Assembly (NCBI GenBank): GCA_934486875.1
Contig: CAKSPU010000005.1
Location: 17,071-81,070, forward strand
Direction of reading: 5' to 3'
Source of the DNA: an uncultured Oscillospiraceae bacterium
GTDB taxonomy: Bacteria > Bacillota > Clostridia > Oscillospirales > Ruminococcaceae
Length of the DNA stretch: 64,000 bases
The position numbers and the translations under genes are program-made. Shown here piece after piece: positions 34,911-44,305 of this stretch (positions within the stretch are counted from its first letter, which is position 1; each line of letters opens with the position of its first letter). Below the pieces are notes generated by a model, which ran no database searches, was not told the origin of the DNA, and worked only from the letters and a program-made list of their open reading frames with translations.

Positions 34911-35675
34911 ATGATCTTAGCTGTTGATATTGGAAACACCAACACCGTTATCGGCTGCTGCAAGGACGGCAAAATACTTTTCAGCGAGCGCATCTCCACC
35001 GTGCAGACTGCGACCCCTCTTGAATACGCCGCTCTTATCCGCACCGCCTGCGAGTTAAACGGCACGGATCACAGGGAAATACACGGGAGCATAATCTCCT
35101 CCGTGGTGCCCTCTCTCACCTTTACCGTAAAGGAAGCCCTCAGGCGGCTCACAGGCACTGTGCCTATGGCGGTGGGTCCCGGGATAAAAACGGGCGTGAG
35201 CATTATGATAGACGACCCCGCCCAGCTCGGCAGCGGAATGGTGGTAAATGCGGCGGCAGCTGTGAAATATTATCCGCTCCCCCTTATAATAATAGATATG
35301 GGCACAGCCACCACCCTTTCGGTCATAAACGAAAAGGGCTGCTACATCGGCGGAATGATAGCCCCGGGACTTAGAGTCTCCCTTGATTCCCTTGTGGCAA
35401 AGGCATCGCAGCTCCCACACATCGCCCCCGAGCCTCCGAAGAGACTTATCGGCAGGAACACCGTTGAGTGCCTCAAAAGCGGTGCTCTTTACGGCTGTGC
35501 GGGAATGATAGACAGTCTTATCGGGCGGATAAACGAGGAAATGGGCTGCAAATGCACGGCTGTTGCAACGGGTGCGGCGGCGGACACTGTAATACCGCTG
35601 TGCCGAAGCGATATCATCACAGACAGCGACCTGCCCCTTAAAGGGCTTATGCTTATATACGATAAAAACAAGTAA
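34911..35675 (+). CDS. coaX: Type III pantothenate kinase
   Basis: A 254-residue enzyme that phosphorylates pantothenate, the first step of coenzyme A synthesis. The ASKHA-fold phosphate loop is at the N-terminus (DIGNTNTVIG). PGIKTG and the DMGTATTLSVI motif near residue 125 match the family. GGMIAPGLRVSLDSL near 145 is also characteristic. The HAD hydrolase gene starts 14 bp after its stop, so they are probably co-transcribed. Confidence 0.95.
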   Translation: MILAVDIGNTNTVIGCCKDGKILFSERISTVQTATPLEYAALIRTACELNGTDHREIHGSIISSVVPSLTFTVKEALRRLTGTVPMAVGPGIKTGVSIMIDDPAQLGSGMVVNAAAAVKYYPLPLIIIDMGTATTLSVINEKGCYIGGMIAPGLRVSLDSLVAKASQLPHIAPEPPKRLIGRNTVECLKSGALYGCAGMIDSLIGRINEEMGCKCTAVATGAAADTVIPLCRSDIITDSDLPLKGLMLIYDKNK

Positions 35676-35689
35676 CGGGGGGAATGGCT

Positions 35690-36334
35690 ATGAACGCAGA
35701 AAGCATTATTTTCGACCTTGACGGAACTCTCTGGGACAGCTCGGAAAATGTTGCGGCTTCCTGGGAGGAAACGGTGAGAAGCCTTGGAAATCCTCTGCTC
35801 AAAAACGTACACATCACAGGTGAGGACATCAGGGGCGTTATGGGTATGACTATGGACGAAATAGCAGGCAGGCTGTTCCCTATGCTCTCCGCCACAAAGC
35901 AGTATGAAGTCCTTGAGCTTTGCAGCGAGGAGGAGAACAATTTCCTTGCATCAAATGGCGGCGTGCTGTATGAGGGCATAGAAGAGACCCTTTCAAAGCT
36001 TTCGGAAAAGCACCGCCTGTTCATTGTGAGCAACTGCCAGACGGGATATATCGAGGCATTCTTTGAATACTGCGGTCTGGAGCGGCTTTTTACGGATTAT
36101 CTCTGCTGGGGCGAAACGGGCAAGCCCAAGGACATCACCATTAAGCAGATAATGGAGCGCAACAGGATAACAAGCGCCGCATATGTGGGCGATACCGCAG
36201 GTGACTGCGAATCCGCATTCAAGGCAGGCATTCCCTTTGTCCACGCCGCATACGGCTTCGGAAAGAATATGCCCGAGGATAAAATTGCCGCATCTGCAAA
36301 GGATATACGAGAGCTTGCGGAGATATTCGGCTGA
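35690..36334 (+). CDS. HAD-superfamily hydrolase
   Basis: A 214-residue phosphatase-like protein. Motif I is FDLDGTLWDS at the N-terminus, the second is IVSNCQTGYI, then a conserved Lys in ETGKPKD, and AAYVGDTAGDCE gives motif IV. The cap is of the small helical C1 type, as in phosphoglycolate phosphatase and beta-phosphoglucomutase-like enzymes; the substrate is not evident. I choose ATG 35690 over 35684 because the GGGGGGA site directly abuts the earlier codon. It sits between coaX and a penicillin-binding protein gene. Confidence 0.85.
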   Translation: MNAESIIFDLDGTLWDSSENVAASWEETVRSLGNPLLKNVHITGEDIRGVMGMTMDEIAGRLFPMLSATKQYEVLELCSEEENNFLASNGGVLYEGIEETLSKLSEKHRLFIVSNCQTGYIEAFFEYCGLERLFTDYLCWGETGKPKDITIKQIMERNRITSAAYVGDTAGDCESAFKAGIPFVHAAYGFGKNMPEDKIAASAKDIRELAEIFG

Positions 36335-36369
36335 TACTATAAATAATATGCTGACGGAGAGGTGAAAGA

Positions 36370-38514
36370 ATGAGCAAGGCTGCGGACAATATCCGCTTTA
36401 TCATAATAATGGCGCTGACACTGGCTGTAATGTCGCTGGGCGCATTCAGGCTTATGAAGCTCCAGCTGGTCGACGGCAGCAGCTATCTTGAAAAATCCCT
36501 CAGCTCCAACACTGCCGAGCAGGTGATAAATGCTCCCCGTGGGGAGATCGCCGATGCAAACGGCGAATACCTTGTGAGCAACAAGGCGGGCTTCAACGCA
36601 GTCATTCAGAAAGCATTCTTTCCCACCGACAATGCCGGGATAAACCGAATTATCCTTAAAGTGGCGGGAGTTCTGGAGGAAGAGGGCGTTGAATGGGAGG
36701 ACGCACTGCCCGTAAGCGATAACGCACCCTTTGAATTTACCCCCGACAGAGAAAGCGACATTGCAAGGCTCAGGAAAAACATCGGCGTGCAGGTCTACGG
36801 CACGGCGGAGGACTGCATCACCGCTATGACAGGGCTTTACGGCATTGATGAAAGCTGTACCGACCGTGAAAAGCGGATAATCGCAGGGGTGAGATACACA
36901 ATGTATCTCAGAGATTTCTCCGTTTCCAACCGCTACACCTTTGCGGAGGACATTACGATGGAAGCGGTGGTAAGGCTCAAAGAGCTTACCTATGACCTTG
37001 ACGGCGTGGACATCGTGCAGGAAGCCGTAAGAGTGGTGAAAACGGGAGATGTTATCCCCCACCTTATCGGCACGGTGGGAGCGATATCCGCCGAGGAATA
37101 CGATGAGCTTAAGGACAGCGGCTATGCCCTGAACGATTCTCTCGGCAAGGGCGGACTTGAAAAGGCTATGGAAAGCACTCTCAGGGGACAAAAGGGCGTT
37201 CGCACCCTTGAGATACAGGGAGGCACCGTGGTAAGCGACGAGACCACCGTTGAGCCTGTCCCCGGAAACACGATAAAGCTCACCGTTGACAGCGATTATC
37301 AGCGAAAGGTACAGACTATCCTTGAAAATCATATATGGTGGCTGAATAATCAGACATCTTCAAAGGCAAAGGGAACAGAGGCAAATGCAGGGGCGCTTGT
37401 CGTCCTTGACGCAAAAAATGGCGCACTGCTTGCGGCTGCCACATCGCCTACCTATGACCTTAACGATTACCTTGAAAACTATTCAGCAGTGGCAAACGGG
37501 GAAAACTCCCCTCTCCTTAACCGTGTTACATCGGGACTTTACCGCCCCGGTTCCACGTTCAAGACCGTCACTGCCACCGCCGCACTGAATGAGGGGGTCA
37601 TCACCCCTACAGATGTGGTAAACTGTCAGAAATATTACACCTACTGGGAGGGCTGGAGCCCCGAATGTACGGGATTTCACGGCAGACTTAACGTGGTGGG
37701 CGCTCTGAGAGAATCCTGCAACATCTTCTTTTATGAGGTGGGCAGGATAATGGGCATCGACAAGATAACCGAATATGCCTCCCTGTACGGTCTCGGCGAG
37801 GAAATGGGTCTTGAAACGGGCAGAGGAAAGAAAACAGGCTATATCGCCAGCCCCGAGACCTTTGAAGCCCGCAAGCAGGTTTGGCAGGCAGGAAATGTCA
37901 TTCAAGCGGCTATCGGTCAGTCGGATACCTATGTCACTCCCCTGCAAATGGCAGATCAGGCGCTTATGATAGGCAACAGGGGCGTAAGGTATCAGACCTA
38001 TCTTGTGGACAGCGTTTACACATACAATATGGAGTCACTCGTCAGCAGGACAGAGCCTGTAAAAGCCGCTGTGATAGAGGACAAAACGGGCTATACCTTT
38101 GACACCGTAATAGAGGGAATGGAGGAAGCGGCGGCATTTGACGCATACTCATATCCCTCCGTCAAGGATTATTACACCGACAGCTATCTGCTCTCCGAGC
38201 TGCCCCGAAAGGCGGCGATAAAAACGGGTACTCCTCAGATGACCTCGAAATCCGACACAGGCTCGGCATTTATCGGCTTTTACCCCTCCGATGACCCTGT
38301 TATCGCATTTTCGGGCTTTGTGGAAAAGGGCGAGTATTCAAAGCTGATGATACGTGAGATGATCGAAGCCTATTTCAATGAAAATTACCACATTGAAAAG
38401 CTTGGCGGACTGAGCGCAGAAGAGCTTGCCGCAGCCCTTGCGGACAATAATGACAATACCGATGAAAATTATGATGAATATAACGAATATGATGATTATG
38501 AGACCGATGAATGA
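36370..38514 (+). CDS. Penicillin-binding protein (class B transpeptidase)
   Basis: A 714-residue protein with one N-terminal membrane helix (about 10-28), a dimerisation region (about 45-300) and a transpeptidase domain. Catalytic Ser395 is in the STFK motif, the second motif is Ser449-Cys-Asn (SCN rather than SxN with Ser/Thr) and KTG is in IKTGTPQM near 615. It crosslinks peptidoglycan outside the cell. The C-terminus is an acidic Asp/Asn/Glu/Tyr-rich tail (about 697-714). It resembles the SpoVD/PBP2 type by layout, but neighbouring mre or fts genes are absent, so its division, elongation or sporulation role is open. Confidence 0.9.
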   Translation: MSKAADNIRFIIIMALTLAVMSLGAFRLMKLQLVDGSSYLEKSLSSNTAEQVINAPRGEIADANGEYLVSNKAGFNAVIQKAFFPTDNAGINRIILKVAGVLEEEGVEWEDALPVSDNAPFEFTPDRESDIARLRKNIGVQVYGTAEDCITAMTGLYGIDESCTDREKRIIAGVRYTMYLRDFSVSNRYTFAEDITMEAVVRLKELTYDLDGVDIVQEAVRVVKTGDVIPHLIGTVGAISAEEYDELKDSGYALNDSLGKGGLEKAMESTLRGQKGVRTLEIQGGTVVSDETTVEPVPGNTIKLTVDSDYQRKVQTILENHIWWLNNQTSSKAKGTEANAGALVVLDAKNGALLAAATSPTYDLNDYLENYSAVANGENSPLLNRVTSGLYRPGSTFKTVTATAALNEGVITPTDVVNCQKYYTYWEGWSPECTGFHGRLNVVGALRESCNIFFYEVGRIMGIDKITEYASLYGLGEEMGLETGRGKKTGYIASPETFEARKQVWQAGNVIQAAIGQSDTYVTPLQMADQALMIGNRGVRYQTYLVDSVYTYNMESLVSRTEPVKAAVIEDKTGYTFDTVIEGMEEAAAFDAYSYPSVKDYYTDSYLLSELPRKAAIKTGTPQMTSKSDTGSAFIGFYPSDDPVIAFSGFVEKGEYSKLMIREMIEAYFNENYHIEKLGGLSAEELAAALADNNDNTDENYDEYNEYDDYETDE

Positions 38515-38528
38515 GAGGTTGTGGGATA

Positions 38529-39587
38529 ATGGCTGAGAAGAAAAAACTGAAAAGACCGCTCACTGCCGACGAGGTGTCATATTTCTGCTATCAGCTCTTA
38601 CAGGTCCTTGACTCGGGCGTACCCGTGTATGACGGGCTTGCGGTAATGGCGGCACAGACAAAAAGCAGGAGCACACCCGAAGCAAATGAGCTTTTAAGCT
38701 CGGTAACTGCCTCCCTTTCAATGGAAAAACCATTGTATGCGGCGCTTGAAGAAACGGGAGTTTTCCCCGAATACTGCGTTAAAACGGTTATGGCAGGCGA
38801 AATGTCGGGACGGTTGGACGAAGCCCTTTCTTCCCTTACGGAATATTACGAAAAGCAGGCGAGAATGGGCGAGAACATCAGAAATGCCGTTGTTTCTCCG
38901 ATGATAATGCTGGTAATAGCGGCAGCGGTGATTTCCGTGCTCACACTAAAGGTCCTGCCAATGTTTGCGGACATTTTCAGAGAGTTTGACCCTGAGGTGT
39001 ACAGTGCGGTGTCAAAAAGCGTTGAGACCGCTGCGGGGGCAGGAACGATAATGCTCATAGTCTGCGGAGTGCTCTTTATATGCGGGGCTGTGTTCCTCGG
39101 AGCACAGGACAAAAGCGACGGCACAAGCGAGCTTCTTGCATCACTGCCGTTTTTCCGCAAAACTGCCGAAACGGTGGCGGAAGCGAAATTCACGGGAGCG
39201 GTCTCGATGATGATAAACAGCGGACTTTCCGCAGCGGAGGCTCTGAGCAATGCCCGTGGGATAAGCTCCTGCAAAAGGGTGAACGAGCGCATCGACCGCT
39301 GTGCCGCCCTTGTAATGGACGATGTGCCATTTTCGGACGCTGTGGAGCAGTCGGAGCTATTGCCCGTGTTCTACGCAAGGACATTGAAGGTCTCCTACAG
39401 CTCGGGCTCATTTGACGCTGCGTGGCAGAAGATAAGCCGCCGTATGAGCGAGGAAGCCGACAGGAGCGTGGAGCGGATAATCAGCTTTGCGGAGCCTGTT
39501 ATGACGGCTGTGCTTACTGTTGCGGCGGGAGTTATAATGCTAACGGTTATGCTGCCGCTGATGAATATAATGTCAGCGATGATATGA
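38529..39587 (+). CDS. GspF/PilC-like type II secretion F-domain protein
   Basis: A 352-residue protein with the GspF family layout: two homologous helical cytoplasmic domains, each followed by membrane helices (near 115-145, 165-190 and 325-350). Motifs such as FCYQLLQVLDSGVPVYDGL and MVAGEMSGRLDEAL-like MAGEMSGRLDEALSSL are typical. These proteins are inner-membrane platforms for type IV pili or type II secretion. Here no pilin, prepilin peptidase or secretion ATPase is adjacent, so it is an orphan whose partners lie elsewhere or are lost. It begins 15 bp after the penicillin-binding protein stop. Confidence 0.82.
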   Translation: MAEKKKLKRPLTADEVSYFCYQLLQVLDSGVPVYDGLAVMAAQTKSRSTPEANELLSSVTASLSMEKPLYAALEETGVFPEYCVKTVMAGEMSGRLDEALSSLTEYYEKQARMGENIRNAVVSPMIMLVIAAAVISVLTLKVLPMFADIFREFDPEVYSAVSKSVETAAGAGTIMLIVCGVLFICGAVFLGAQDKSDGTSELLASLPFFRKTAETVAEAKFTGAVSMMINSGLSAAEALSNARGISSCKRVNERIDRCAALVMDDVPFSDAVEQSELLPVFYARTLKVSYSSGSFDAAWQKISRRMSEEADRSVERIISFAEPVMTAVLTVAAGVIMLTVMLPLMNIMSAMI

Positions 39588-39591
39588 TGTT

Positions 39592-39624
39592 AAAGCCCTG
39601 TCAGAAACGGCAGGGCTTTTCTTT
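39592..39624 (+). terminator. Terminator after the GspF-like gene
   Basis: AAAGCCCTG and CAGGGCTTT form a stem followed by TCTTTT. Confidence 0.82.
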
Positions 39625-39660
39625 TGAAAAAATCGCACAAGCTCCGTTTATCCGAATTTA

Positions 39661-39820
39661 ATACTAATAACCAATTAACCTATAGACAAATCCTCGGCTG
39701 AAATAAGCCCATTCGTCGTCAAGCTCCCTTGCCGGGCGCAAAGCCCGCCTGCGGTCGCTTTCCTAGACTGGGCTTATTTCATCTGTCGGCTTTATCTATA
39801 GAACAATTGGTTATTAGTAT
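39661..39820. repeat. 160-bp imperfect inverted-repeat element, copy 2
   Basis: Identical to the element at 4286-4445 except for one base in the core (CTCCC here, CTCCT there). It carries the same ATACTAATAACCAATT ends and GC-rich centre. It sits between a terminator and the leader of the next gene, so it interrupts nothing. Such near-identity between copies 35 kb apart indicates recent spread or strong constraint. Confidence 0.9.
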
Positions 39821-39891
39821 AACAGACATTTTTCGCAGATAATACATAACATACCCCATATTCCGCTAATGTTCCGTTAAAGTAAAGCAAT

Positions 39892-40061
39892 TGTGAAAGA
39901 TTTCACGCATTTTTCATAATATATGATTTTGAAATTCATCTATTTATGTTACCATAGGAGTGTATTGCAGTAAAAAGTATTAACGAATGAGTCGGGCAGA
40001 AAACCCGACAGCTCTGAGGGAAAGCTCTCCCCGGGGCAATGTGAAAGGATTGAGCTAAAGT
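39892..40061 (+). promoter_or_regulatory. Palindrome and structured leader of the Na/Pi symporter gene
   Basis: GTGAAAGATTTCAC at 39892-39905 is a perfect 6-bp-arm dyad and may be an operator. Further on, GTCGGG and CCCGAC form a hairpin (39993-40011), followed by AGCTCTGAGGGAAAGCT and CTCCCCGGGG, which can form competing stems up to the ribosome binding site. I do not recognise a known riboswitch class. Confidence 0.45.
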
Positions 40062-41831
40062 ATGACCATTTTTAACGTCATCCATCTGTTCGGCGGTCTC
40101 GCAATGTTCCTCTATGGTATGAATCTTATGAGCGATAAGCTCGAAAAGCTGGCAGGCGGCAAGCTTGAACAGATCTTTGAAAAGCTTACCTCCAACCGCT
40201 TCAAGGGGCTGCTTCTCGGAATCCTCGTTACGGCGGTGGTACAGTCATCGTCGGCTACCACGGTTATGCTGGTAGGTTTCGTAAACTCGGGTCTTATGCG
40301 CCTTTCACAGGTCATTCCCATAATTATGGGTGCTAACATCGGCACCACAGTTACCACCTGGATACTGAGCCTTACAGGACTTGAGGGCGACAGCCTGTTT
40401 ATCCAGTTCTGCAAGCCTGCAAACTTCGCTCCTATCTTCGCACTTGTGGGAATAATCCTGCGAATGGCGTGCAAGAGCGGCAAGAAAAAAGATGTCGGCG
40501 GCATTCTTATCGGCTTCGGTCTGCTGATGCAGGGAATGGTCACTATGGGCGATTCCGTTGAGCCTCTCAGCGAGTCGGAAAAGTTTGCCGAGCTTATGAC
40601 AATGTTCAGTAATCCCGTTCTGGGCGTTCTCGTCGGCGCTGTTGTCACGGCTGTTATACAGTCCTCTGCGGCTTCCGTGGGTATGCTCCAGACCCTTTCA
40701 AATTCGGGACTTATTACATTCGGTGCAGCTCTGCCCATTATCCTCGGTCAGAACATCGGCACCTGCGTCACCGCCATTATTTCTTCGGCGGGCGCAAACA
40801 AGAGCGCAAAACGTGTTGCGGCGGTCCACCTTTACTTCAACATCATCGGCACTGCAATAGCCCTTGTCTGTTATTATACACTTGATGCGTTTATTCATTT
40901 CACCTTCAACGATATGGAGGTAACGAGCATTTCCATCGCTATCGTCCATACTGTATTTAATCTCGGCACAACACTTCTCCTTATGCCCTTTACCCACGTC
41001 CTTGAAAAGCTGGCATACCTTACAATCAAGGACGAGAAAAAGGATCCTGCGGAAAGCCTTGTGCTCCTTGATGACCGTTTCCTCAGTACCCCCGGTGTTG
41101 CCATTGAGCAGTGCCGCAATGTCACAAACAGAATGGCATCTCTTTCAAAGACCACCATTTCCCTTTCCCTTGACCTTTTCAAGGATTTTGACGAGGACAA
41201 GGCTCAGATGATACTTGACAACGAGGACGTTATCGACAAGTACGAGGATATTACGGGAACATACCTCGTAAAGCTGTCGGGACGAAGCCTTACAATGGAC
41301 GACAGCCGCACAGTCTCCTGTCTGCTCCATTCAATAGGCGATTTTGAGCGAATTTCCGACCACGCAGTGAACATTCTCGACACGGCAAGAGAGATACACA
41401 CAAAGGGCGTTGATTTTTCCGATATGGCAAAGCGTGAGCTCAACGTTATGTTCGGTGCCATTGAGGAGATACTTGATATCACGGTCAAGGCATTCGAGGA
41501 AAAGGACATTGCCCTTGCCTACAAGGTCGAGCCTCTTGAAGAGGTGGTCGATTACCTCAGGACCGAGATGAAGACCCGTCACGTTGAGCGTCTCAGAACA
41601 AAAGCCTGCACCATTGAACAGGGCTTCATCTTCACAGACCTGCTCACAGACCTTGAACGTGTTTCCGACCACTGCTCCAACATTGCGGTAAATCTCATTC
41701 AGATAAACGATGACAACTTTGAAAATCACCGTTACCTCAATGCTGTCAAGAGCGAGGACAACGAGCAGTTTGCAGAGCTCTTCAAGGAATATTCCTACAA
41801 ATACCCTCTTCCCCAGGCAAACGAGAAGTAA
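40062..41831 (+). CDS. Na/Pi-cotransporter family protein with PhoU-like domain
   Basis: A 589-residue protein. The membrane part contains the duplicated family motif (QSSSATTVMLVGFVNSGL near 65 and QSSAASVGMLQTLSNSGL near 195), each preceding a GANIGT/GQNIGT turn. The C-terminal 230 residues are helical and PhoU-like. Members move phosphate with sodium; the PhoU part probably adjusts activity or signalling. It is monocistronic, with AAAGGA before the start at 40062 and a terminator after the stop. Confidence 0.9.
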   Translation: MTIFNVIHLFGGLAMFLYGMNLMSDKLEKLAGGKLEQIFEKLTSNRFKGLLLGILVTAVVQSSSATTVMLVGFVNSGLMRLSQVIPIIMGANIGTTVTTWILSLTGLEGDSLFIQFCKPANFAPIFALVGIILRMACKSGKKKDVGGILIGFGLLMQGMVTMGDSVEPLSESEKFAELMTMFSNPVLGVLVGAVVTAVIQSSAASVGMLQTLSNSGLITFGAALPIILGQNIGTCVTAIISSAGANKSAKRVAAVHLYFNIIGTAIALVCYYTLDAFIHFTFNDMEVTSISIAIVHTVFNLGTTLLLMPFTHVLEKLAYLTIKDEKKDPAESLVLLDDRFLSTPGVAIEQCRNVTNRMASLSKTTISLSLDLFKDFDEDKAQMILDNEDVIDKYEDITGTYLVKLSGRSLTMDDSRTVSCLLHSIGDFERISDHAVNILDTAREIHTKGVDFSDMAKRELNVMFGAIEEILDITVKAFEEKDIALAYKVEPLEEVVDYLRTEMKTRHVERLRTKACTIEQGFIFTDLLTDLERVSDHCSNIAVNLIQINDDNFENHRYLNAVKSEDNEQFAELFKEYSYKYPLPQANEK

Positions 41832-41839
41832 AAATATAA

Positions 41840-41867
41840 GGCTCTCCGAGATCGGAGAGCCTTTTTT
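41840..41867. terminator. Terminator shared by the symporter gene and tRNA-Leu
   Basis: GGCTCTCCGA and TCGGAGAGCC form a 10-bp stem with a 3-base loop region. T-runs are present on both strands, between convergent transcripts. Confidence 0.88.
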
Positions 41868-41949
41868 GGTGCGGGTAACAGGACTTGAACCTGCACGCCG
41901 AAGCAATAGATCCTAAGTCTATCGTGTCTGCCAGTTTCACCATACCCGC
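41867..41949 (-). tRNA. tRNA-Leu (anticodon TAG)
   Basis: On the minus strand the acceptor GCGGGTA pairs with TACCCGC. Loop CTTAGGA gives anticodon TAG (41913-41915). A variable arm of class II size is present, and CCA is encoded. It reads CTA and, with wobble, other CTN codons. Confidence 0.94.
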
Positions 41950-42028
41950 ATAACCATTTAATTATAACATTCAAAGCCGCACAAGTCAAGATGATAATAA
42001 AAAGTTTACAAGGAATTTGTGAGTCTGT

Positions 42029-42057
42029 TTGACAATTTCCTCCATAATTTCATATCT
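42029..42057 (+). promoter_or_regulatory. Promoter of the unassigned small RNA
   Basis: A perfect TTGACA is followed after 17 bp by ATATCT. Confidence 0.6.
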
Positions 42058-42063
42058 TTTGTC

Positions 42064-42212
42064 AGTACCGGCAGGTGTGGCTGCAAACTACATATGCAAA
42101 TGGCTGGACGGTGACAAGTAAATGACAGTCACCAGCCTGAAGGTCAGCCGCCTTTTAAAATAAAGGTCAGACCCCGTTGGAAAGTACCAGTTTCCAACGG
42201 GGTCTTTTTGTG
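42064..42212 (+). ncRNA. Candidate structured small RNA of unknown class
   Basis: About 150 nt between a promoter and a very strong intrinsic terminator (GACCCCGTTGGAAA and TTTCCAACGGGGTC, then five T), without any reading frame. Inside, GGTGAC and GTCACC with flanking GGCT/AGCC form a long hairpin, GTGGCTG can pair with CAGCCGCC to enclose it, and the octamer AAGGTCAG occurs twice. It is not tRNA, tmRNA, SRP or RNase P RNA. It ends about 120 bp before the promoter of the next gene, so it is a free transcript rather than a leader. Confidence 0.6.
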
Positions 42213-42335
42213 CAATTGGATATAATCTCATTTGTAACTATATTATACATCTGTTTTGCCAAAATGTCAATACCCCAAAAAGCCTTTCATACATCAATCT
42301 GCGCAGAATTTTAAAAATAATAACAATATCGCTAC

Positions 42336-42364
42336 TTGAATATAGAAAAAAAGTGTGATATAAT
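42336..42364 (+). promoter_or_regulatory. Promoter of the GH130-azlCD operon
   Basis: TTGAAT and TATAAT are separated by 17 bp. Confidence 0.82.
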
Positions 42365-42418
42365 AATCAGGTGTTATTTTATTGCCCTGCTGCAAAATTT
42401 TGCAAAGGAGTTTTACAA

Positions 42419-43594
42419 TTGAGTATTTTTGAAACCAACAAAGCCCGTGCAGAAGCACGCTATGAAGCTCTTATCACCCGCAAGAACCGTGTCTCCGAAA
42501 GCTACAACGGTATTTATGACCGCTATGAATACCCCGTGCTCACCGCAGACCACGCTCCCCTTATCTGGAAGTATGATTTTGACCCTGCGACCAATCCTTA
42601 TTTTATGGAGCGTCTCGGCGTGAACGCTGTTCTGAACTCGGGCGCTATTTTCCTGAACGGCAAGTATTACCTTGTTGCAAGAGTTGAGGGAAATGACAGA
42701 AAGTCTTTCTTCGCCGTTGCAGAGAGCGAAAGCCCCGTTGACGGATTCCGTTTCCGGGATTTCCCCGTTCTTCTCCCCGACACCGAGCCCGAGGAGACAA
42801 ATGTATATGATATGCGCCTGACTCAGCATGAGGACGGCTGGATATACGGCGTTTTCTGCTCCGAGAGCAAGGACAAGTCTGTTTCCGACCTTTCCGCAGC
42901 CACAGCACAGGCAGGCATAGTCCGCACAAAGGACCTCAAAACCTGGGAGCGTCTCCCCAACCTTAAGTCCAAGTCCCCTCAGCAGAGAAATGTTGTGCTC
43001 CACCCCGAATTTGTTGACGGAAAGTATGCATTCTATACCCGTCCCCAGGACGATTTTATTCAGACAGGCTCAGGCGGAGGAGTTTGCTTCGGTCTCTGCG
43101 AGGATATCACAAACCCTGTTATCTGCACTGATGAGGTCGTTATCTCCCCCAGACAGTACCACACCATCACCGAGGTCAAGAACGGCGCAGGCGCTGTGCC
43201 CATAAAGACACCCAAGGGCTGGATACACATTGCCCACGGCGTAAGAAACACCGCCGCAGGTCTCCGCTATGTAATATATGTATTCGCTACAGACCTTAAT
43301 GACCCCTCGAAGCTCATCGCATCTCCCTCGGGACTGTTCATTGCTCCCCACGGTGCCGAAAGAGTGGGCGACGTTTCCAACGTATGCTTCACAAACGGCG
43401 CTGTTGTAAGGGAAAACGGCGATGTATACATCTACTATGCATCTTCCGACACCCGTGTTCACGTTGCGGCAACAACTATTGACAAGCTTATGGACTATAC
43501 ATTCAATACGCCATCCGACCCACTCCGTTCCGTTGACTGCGTAAAGCAGAGATATGGGCTTATTGAAAAAAATCTGAAATTTCTTGGCAAATAA
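42419..43594 (+). CDS. GH130 phosphorylase (4-O-beta-mannosyl-glucose phosphorylase type)
   Basis: A 391-residue cytoplasmic enzyme of the five-bladed propeller GH130 family. It splits mannosyl-beta-1,4-glucose with phosphate to give mannose 1-phosphate and glucose, the final step of beta-mannan use. Its length and sequence ([17 protein letters not shown] at the start, [38 protein letters not shown]) match the GH130_1 group represented by Ruminococcus albus RaMP1. Longer mannooligosaccharides are the alternative substrate (GH130_2). TTG 42419 has AAAGGAG 8 bp upstream. An epimerase and a mannanase would be expected but are not in the window. Confidence 0.88.
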   Translation: MSIFETNKARAEARYEALITRKNRVSESYNGIYDRYEYPVLTADHAPLIWKYDFDPATNPYFMERLGVNAVLNSGAIFLNGKYYLVARVEGNDRKSFFAVAESESPVDGFRFRDFPVLLPDTEPEETNVYDMRLTQHEDGWIYGVFCSESKDKSVSDLSAATAQAGIVRTKDLKTWERLPNLKSKSPQQRNVVLHPEFVDGKYAFYTRPQDDFIQTGSGGGVCFGLCEDITNPVICTDEVVISPRQYHTITEVKNGAGAVPIKTPKGWIHIAHGVRNTAAGLRYVIYVFATDLNDPSKLIASPSGLFIAPHGAERVGDVSNVCFTNGAVVRENGDVYIYYASSDTRVHVAATTIDKLMDYTFNTPSDPLRSVDCVKQRYGLIEKNLKFLGK

Positions 43595-43597
43595 ATA

Positions 43598-44305
43598 ATG
43601 AGATCTGATTTTCTTAAAGGAATGACTCACGGCATACCCATAGCCTTAGGATACATTTCCGTATCCTTTGGCTTTGGCATTGCGGCGGTAAGGGCAGGGC
43701 TGTCCATTGCCGCCGCCGTGGGCATATCCGCTTCAAACCTCACCTCTGCGGGACAGGCGGCAGGGGTCGAGATAATTGCAGCAGAGGGAACTCTTATTGA
43801 GCTTGCCCTGAGCCAGCTTGTAATAAATCTCCGTTACTCCCTTATGGGGCTTTCACTGTCGCAGAAGCTCGATGACTCGTTCACCGTGCCACACCGTCTC
43901 CTTGCCTCTTTCGGCATCACCGATGAGATATTCGCAGTGGCGGCGGCTCAGCCGGGAAAGCTTAAGCCCTCATATATGTACGGACTTATACTTATATCCG
44001 CCCTTGGCTGGTCAGGGGGAACGCTTCTCGGAGCAGCCGCAGGACAGGCTCTTCCTCAGATGTTCACCTCCGCAATGGGCATACTCCTCTACGGAATGTT
44101 CATCGCTATCATCATACCTCCCTCACGAAAGAGCAGGAGCGTTTTCGGAGCGGTGCTTGTCGCTGCGCTGATAAGCCTGCTTTTCAAATTCGTTTTCACC
44201 AAAATAAGCGTAGGCTTTGCAATAATCATAAGCGCATCGGCAGCAGCGGCTGTAATGGCTCTCATAGCTCCCGTGCCCGATGACGAAGAGGAGGAGCAGT
44301 CTTGA
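43598..44305 (+). CDS. azlC: AzlC family branched-chain amino acid exporter subunit
   Basis: A 235-residue protein with about six membrane helices and the family opening (GMTHGIPIALGYISVSFGFG, then NLTSAGQAAGVE). AzlC and AzlD together export branched-chain amino acids or analogues. It starts only 3 bp after the GH130 stop with no Shine-Dalgarno sequence, so translation probably depends on coupling. A functional link between mannan phosphorolysis and amino acid export is not obvious. Confidence 0.9.
   Translation: MRSDFLKGMTHGIPIALGYISVSFGFGIAAVRAGLSIAAAVGISASNLTSAGQAAGVEIIAAEGTLIELALSQLVINLRYSLMGLSLSQKLDDSFTVPHRLLASFGITDEIFAVAAAQPGKLKPSYMYGLILISALGWSGGTLLGAAAGQALPQMFTSAMGILLYGMFIAIIIPPSRKSRSVFGAVLVAALISLLFKFVFTKISVGFAIIISASAAAAVMALIAPVPDDEEEEQS

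Noticed and set aside
36337..37332. 331-codon minus-strand frame opposite the penicillin-binding protein gene
   Set aside because: Antisense shadow without a ribosome site or recognisable domain; the plus-strand gene has full catalytic motifs.
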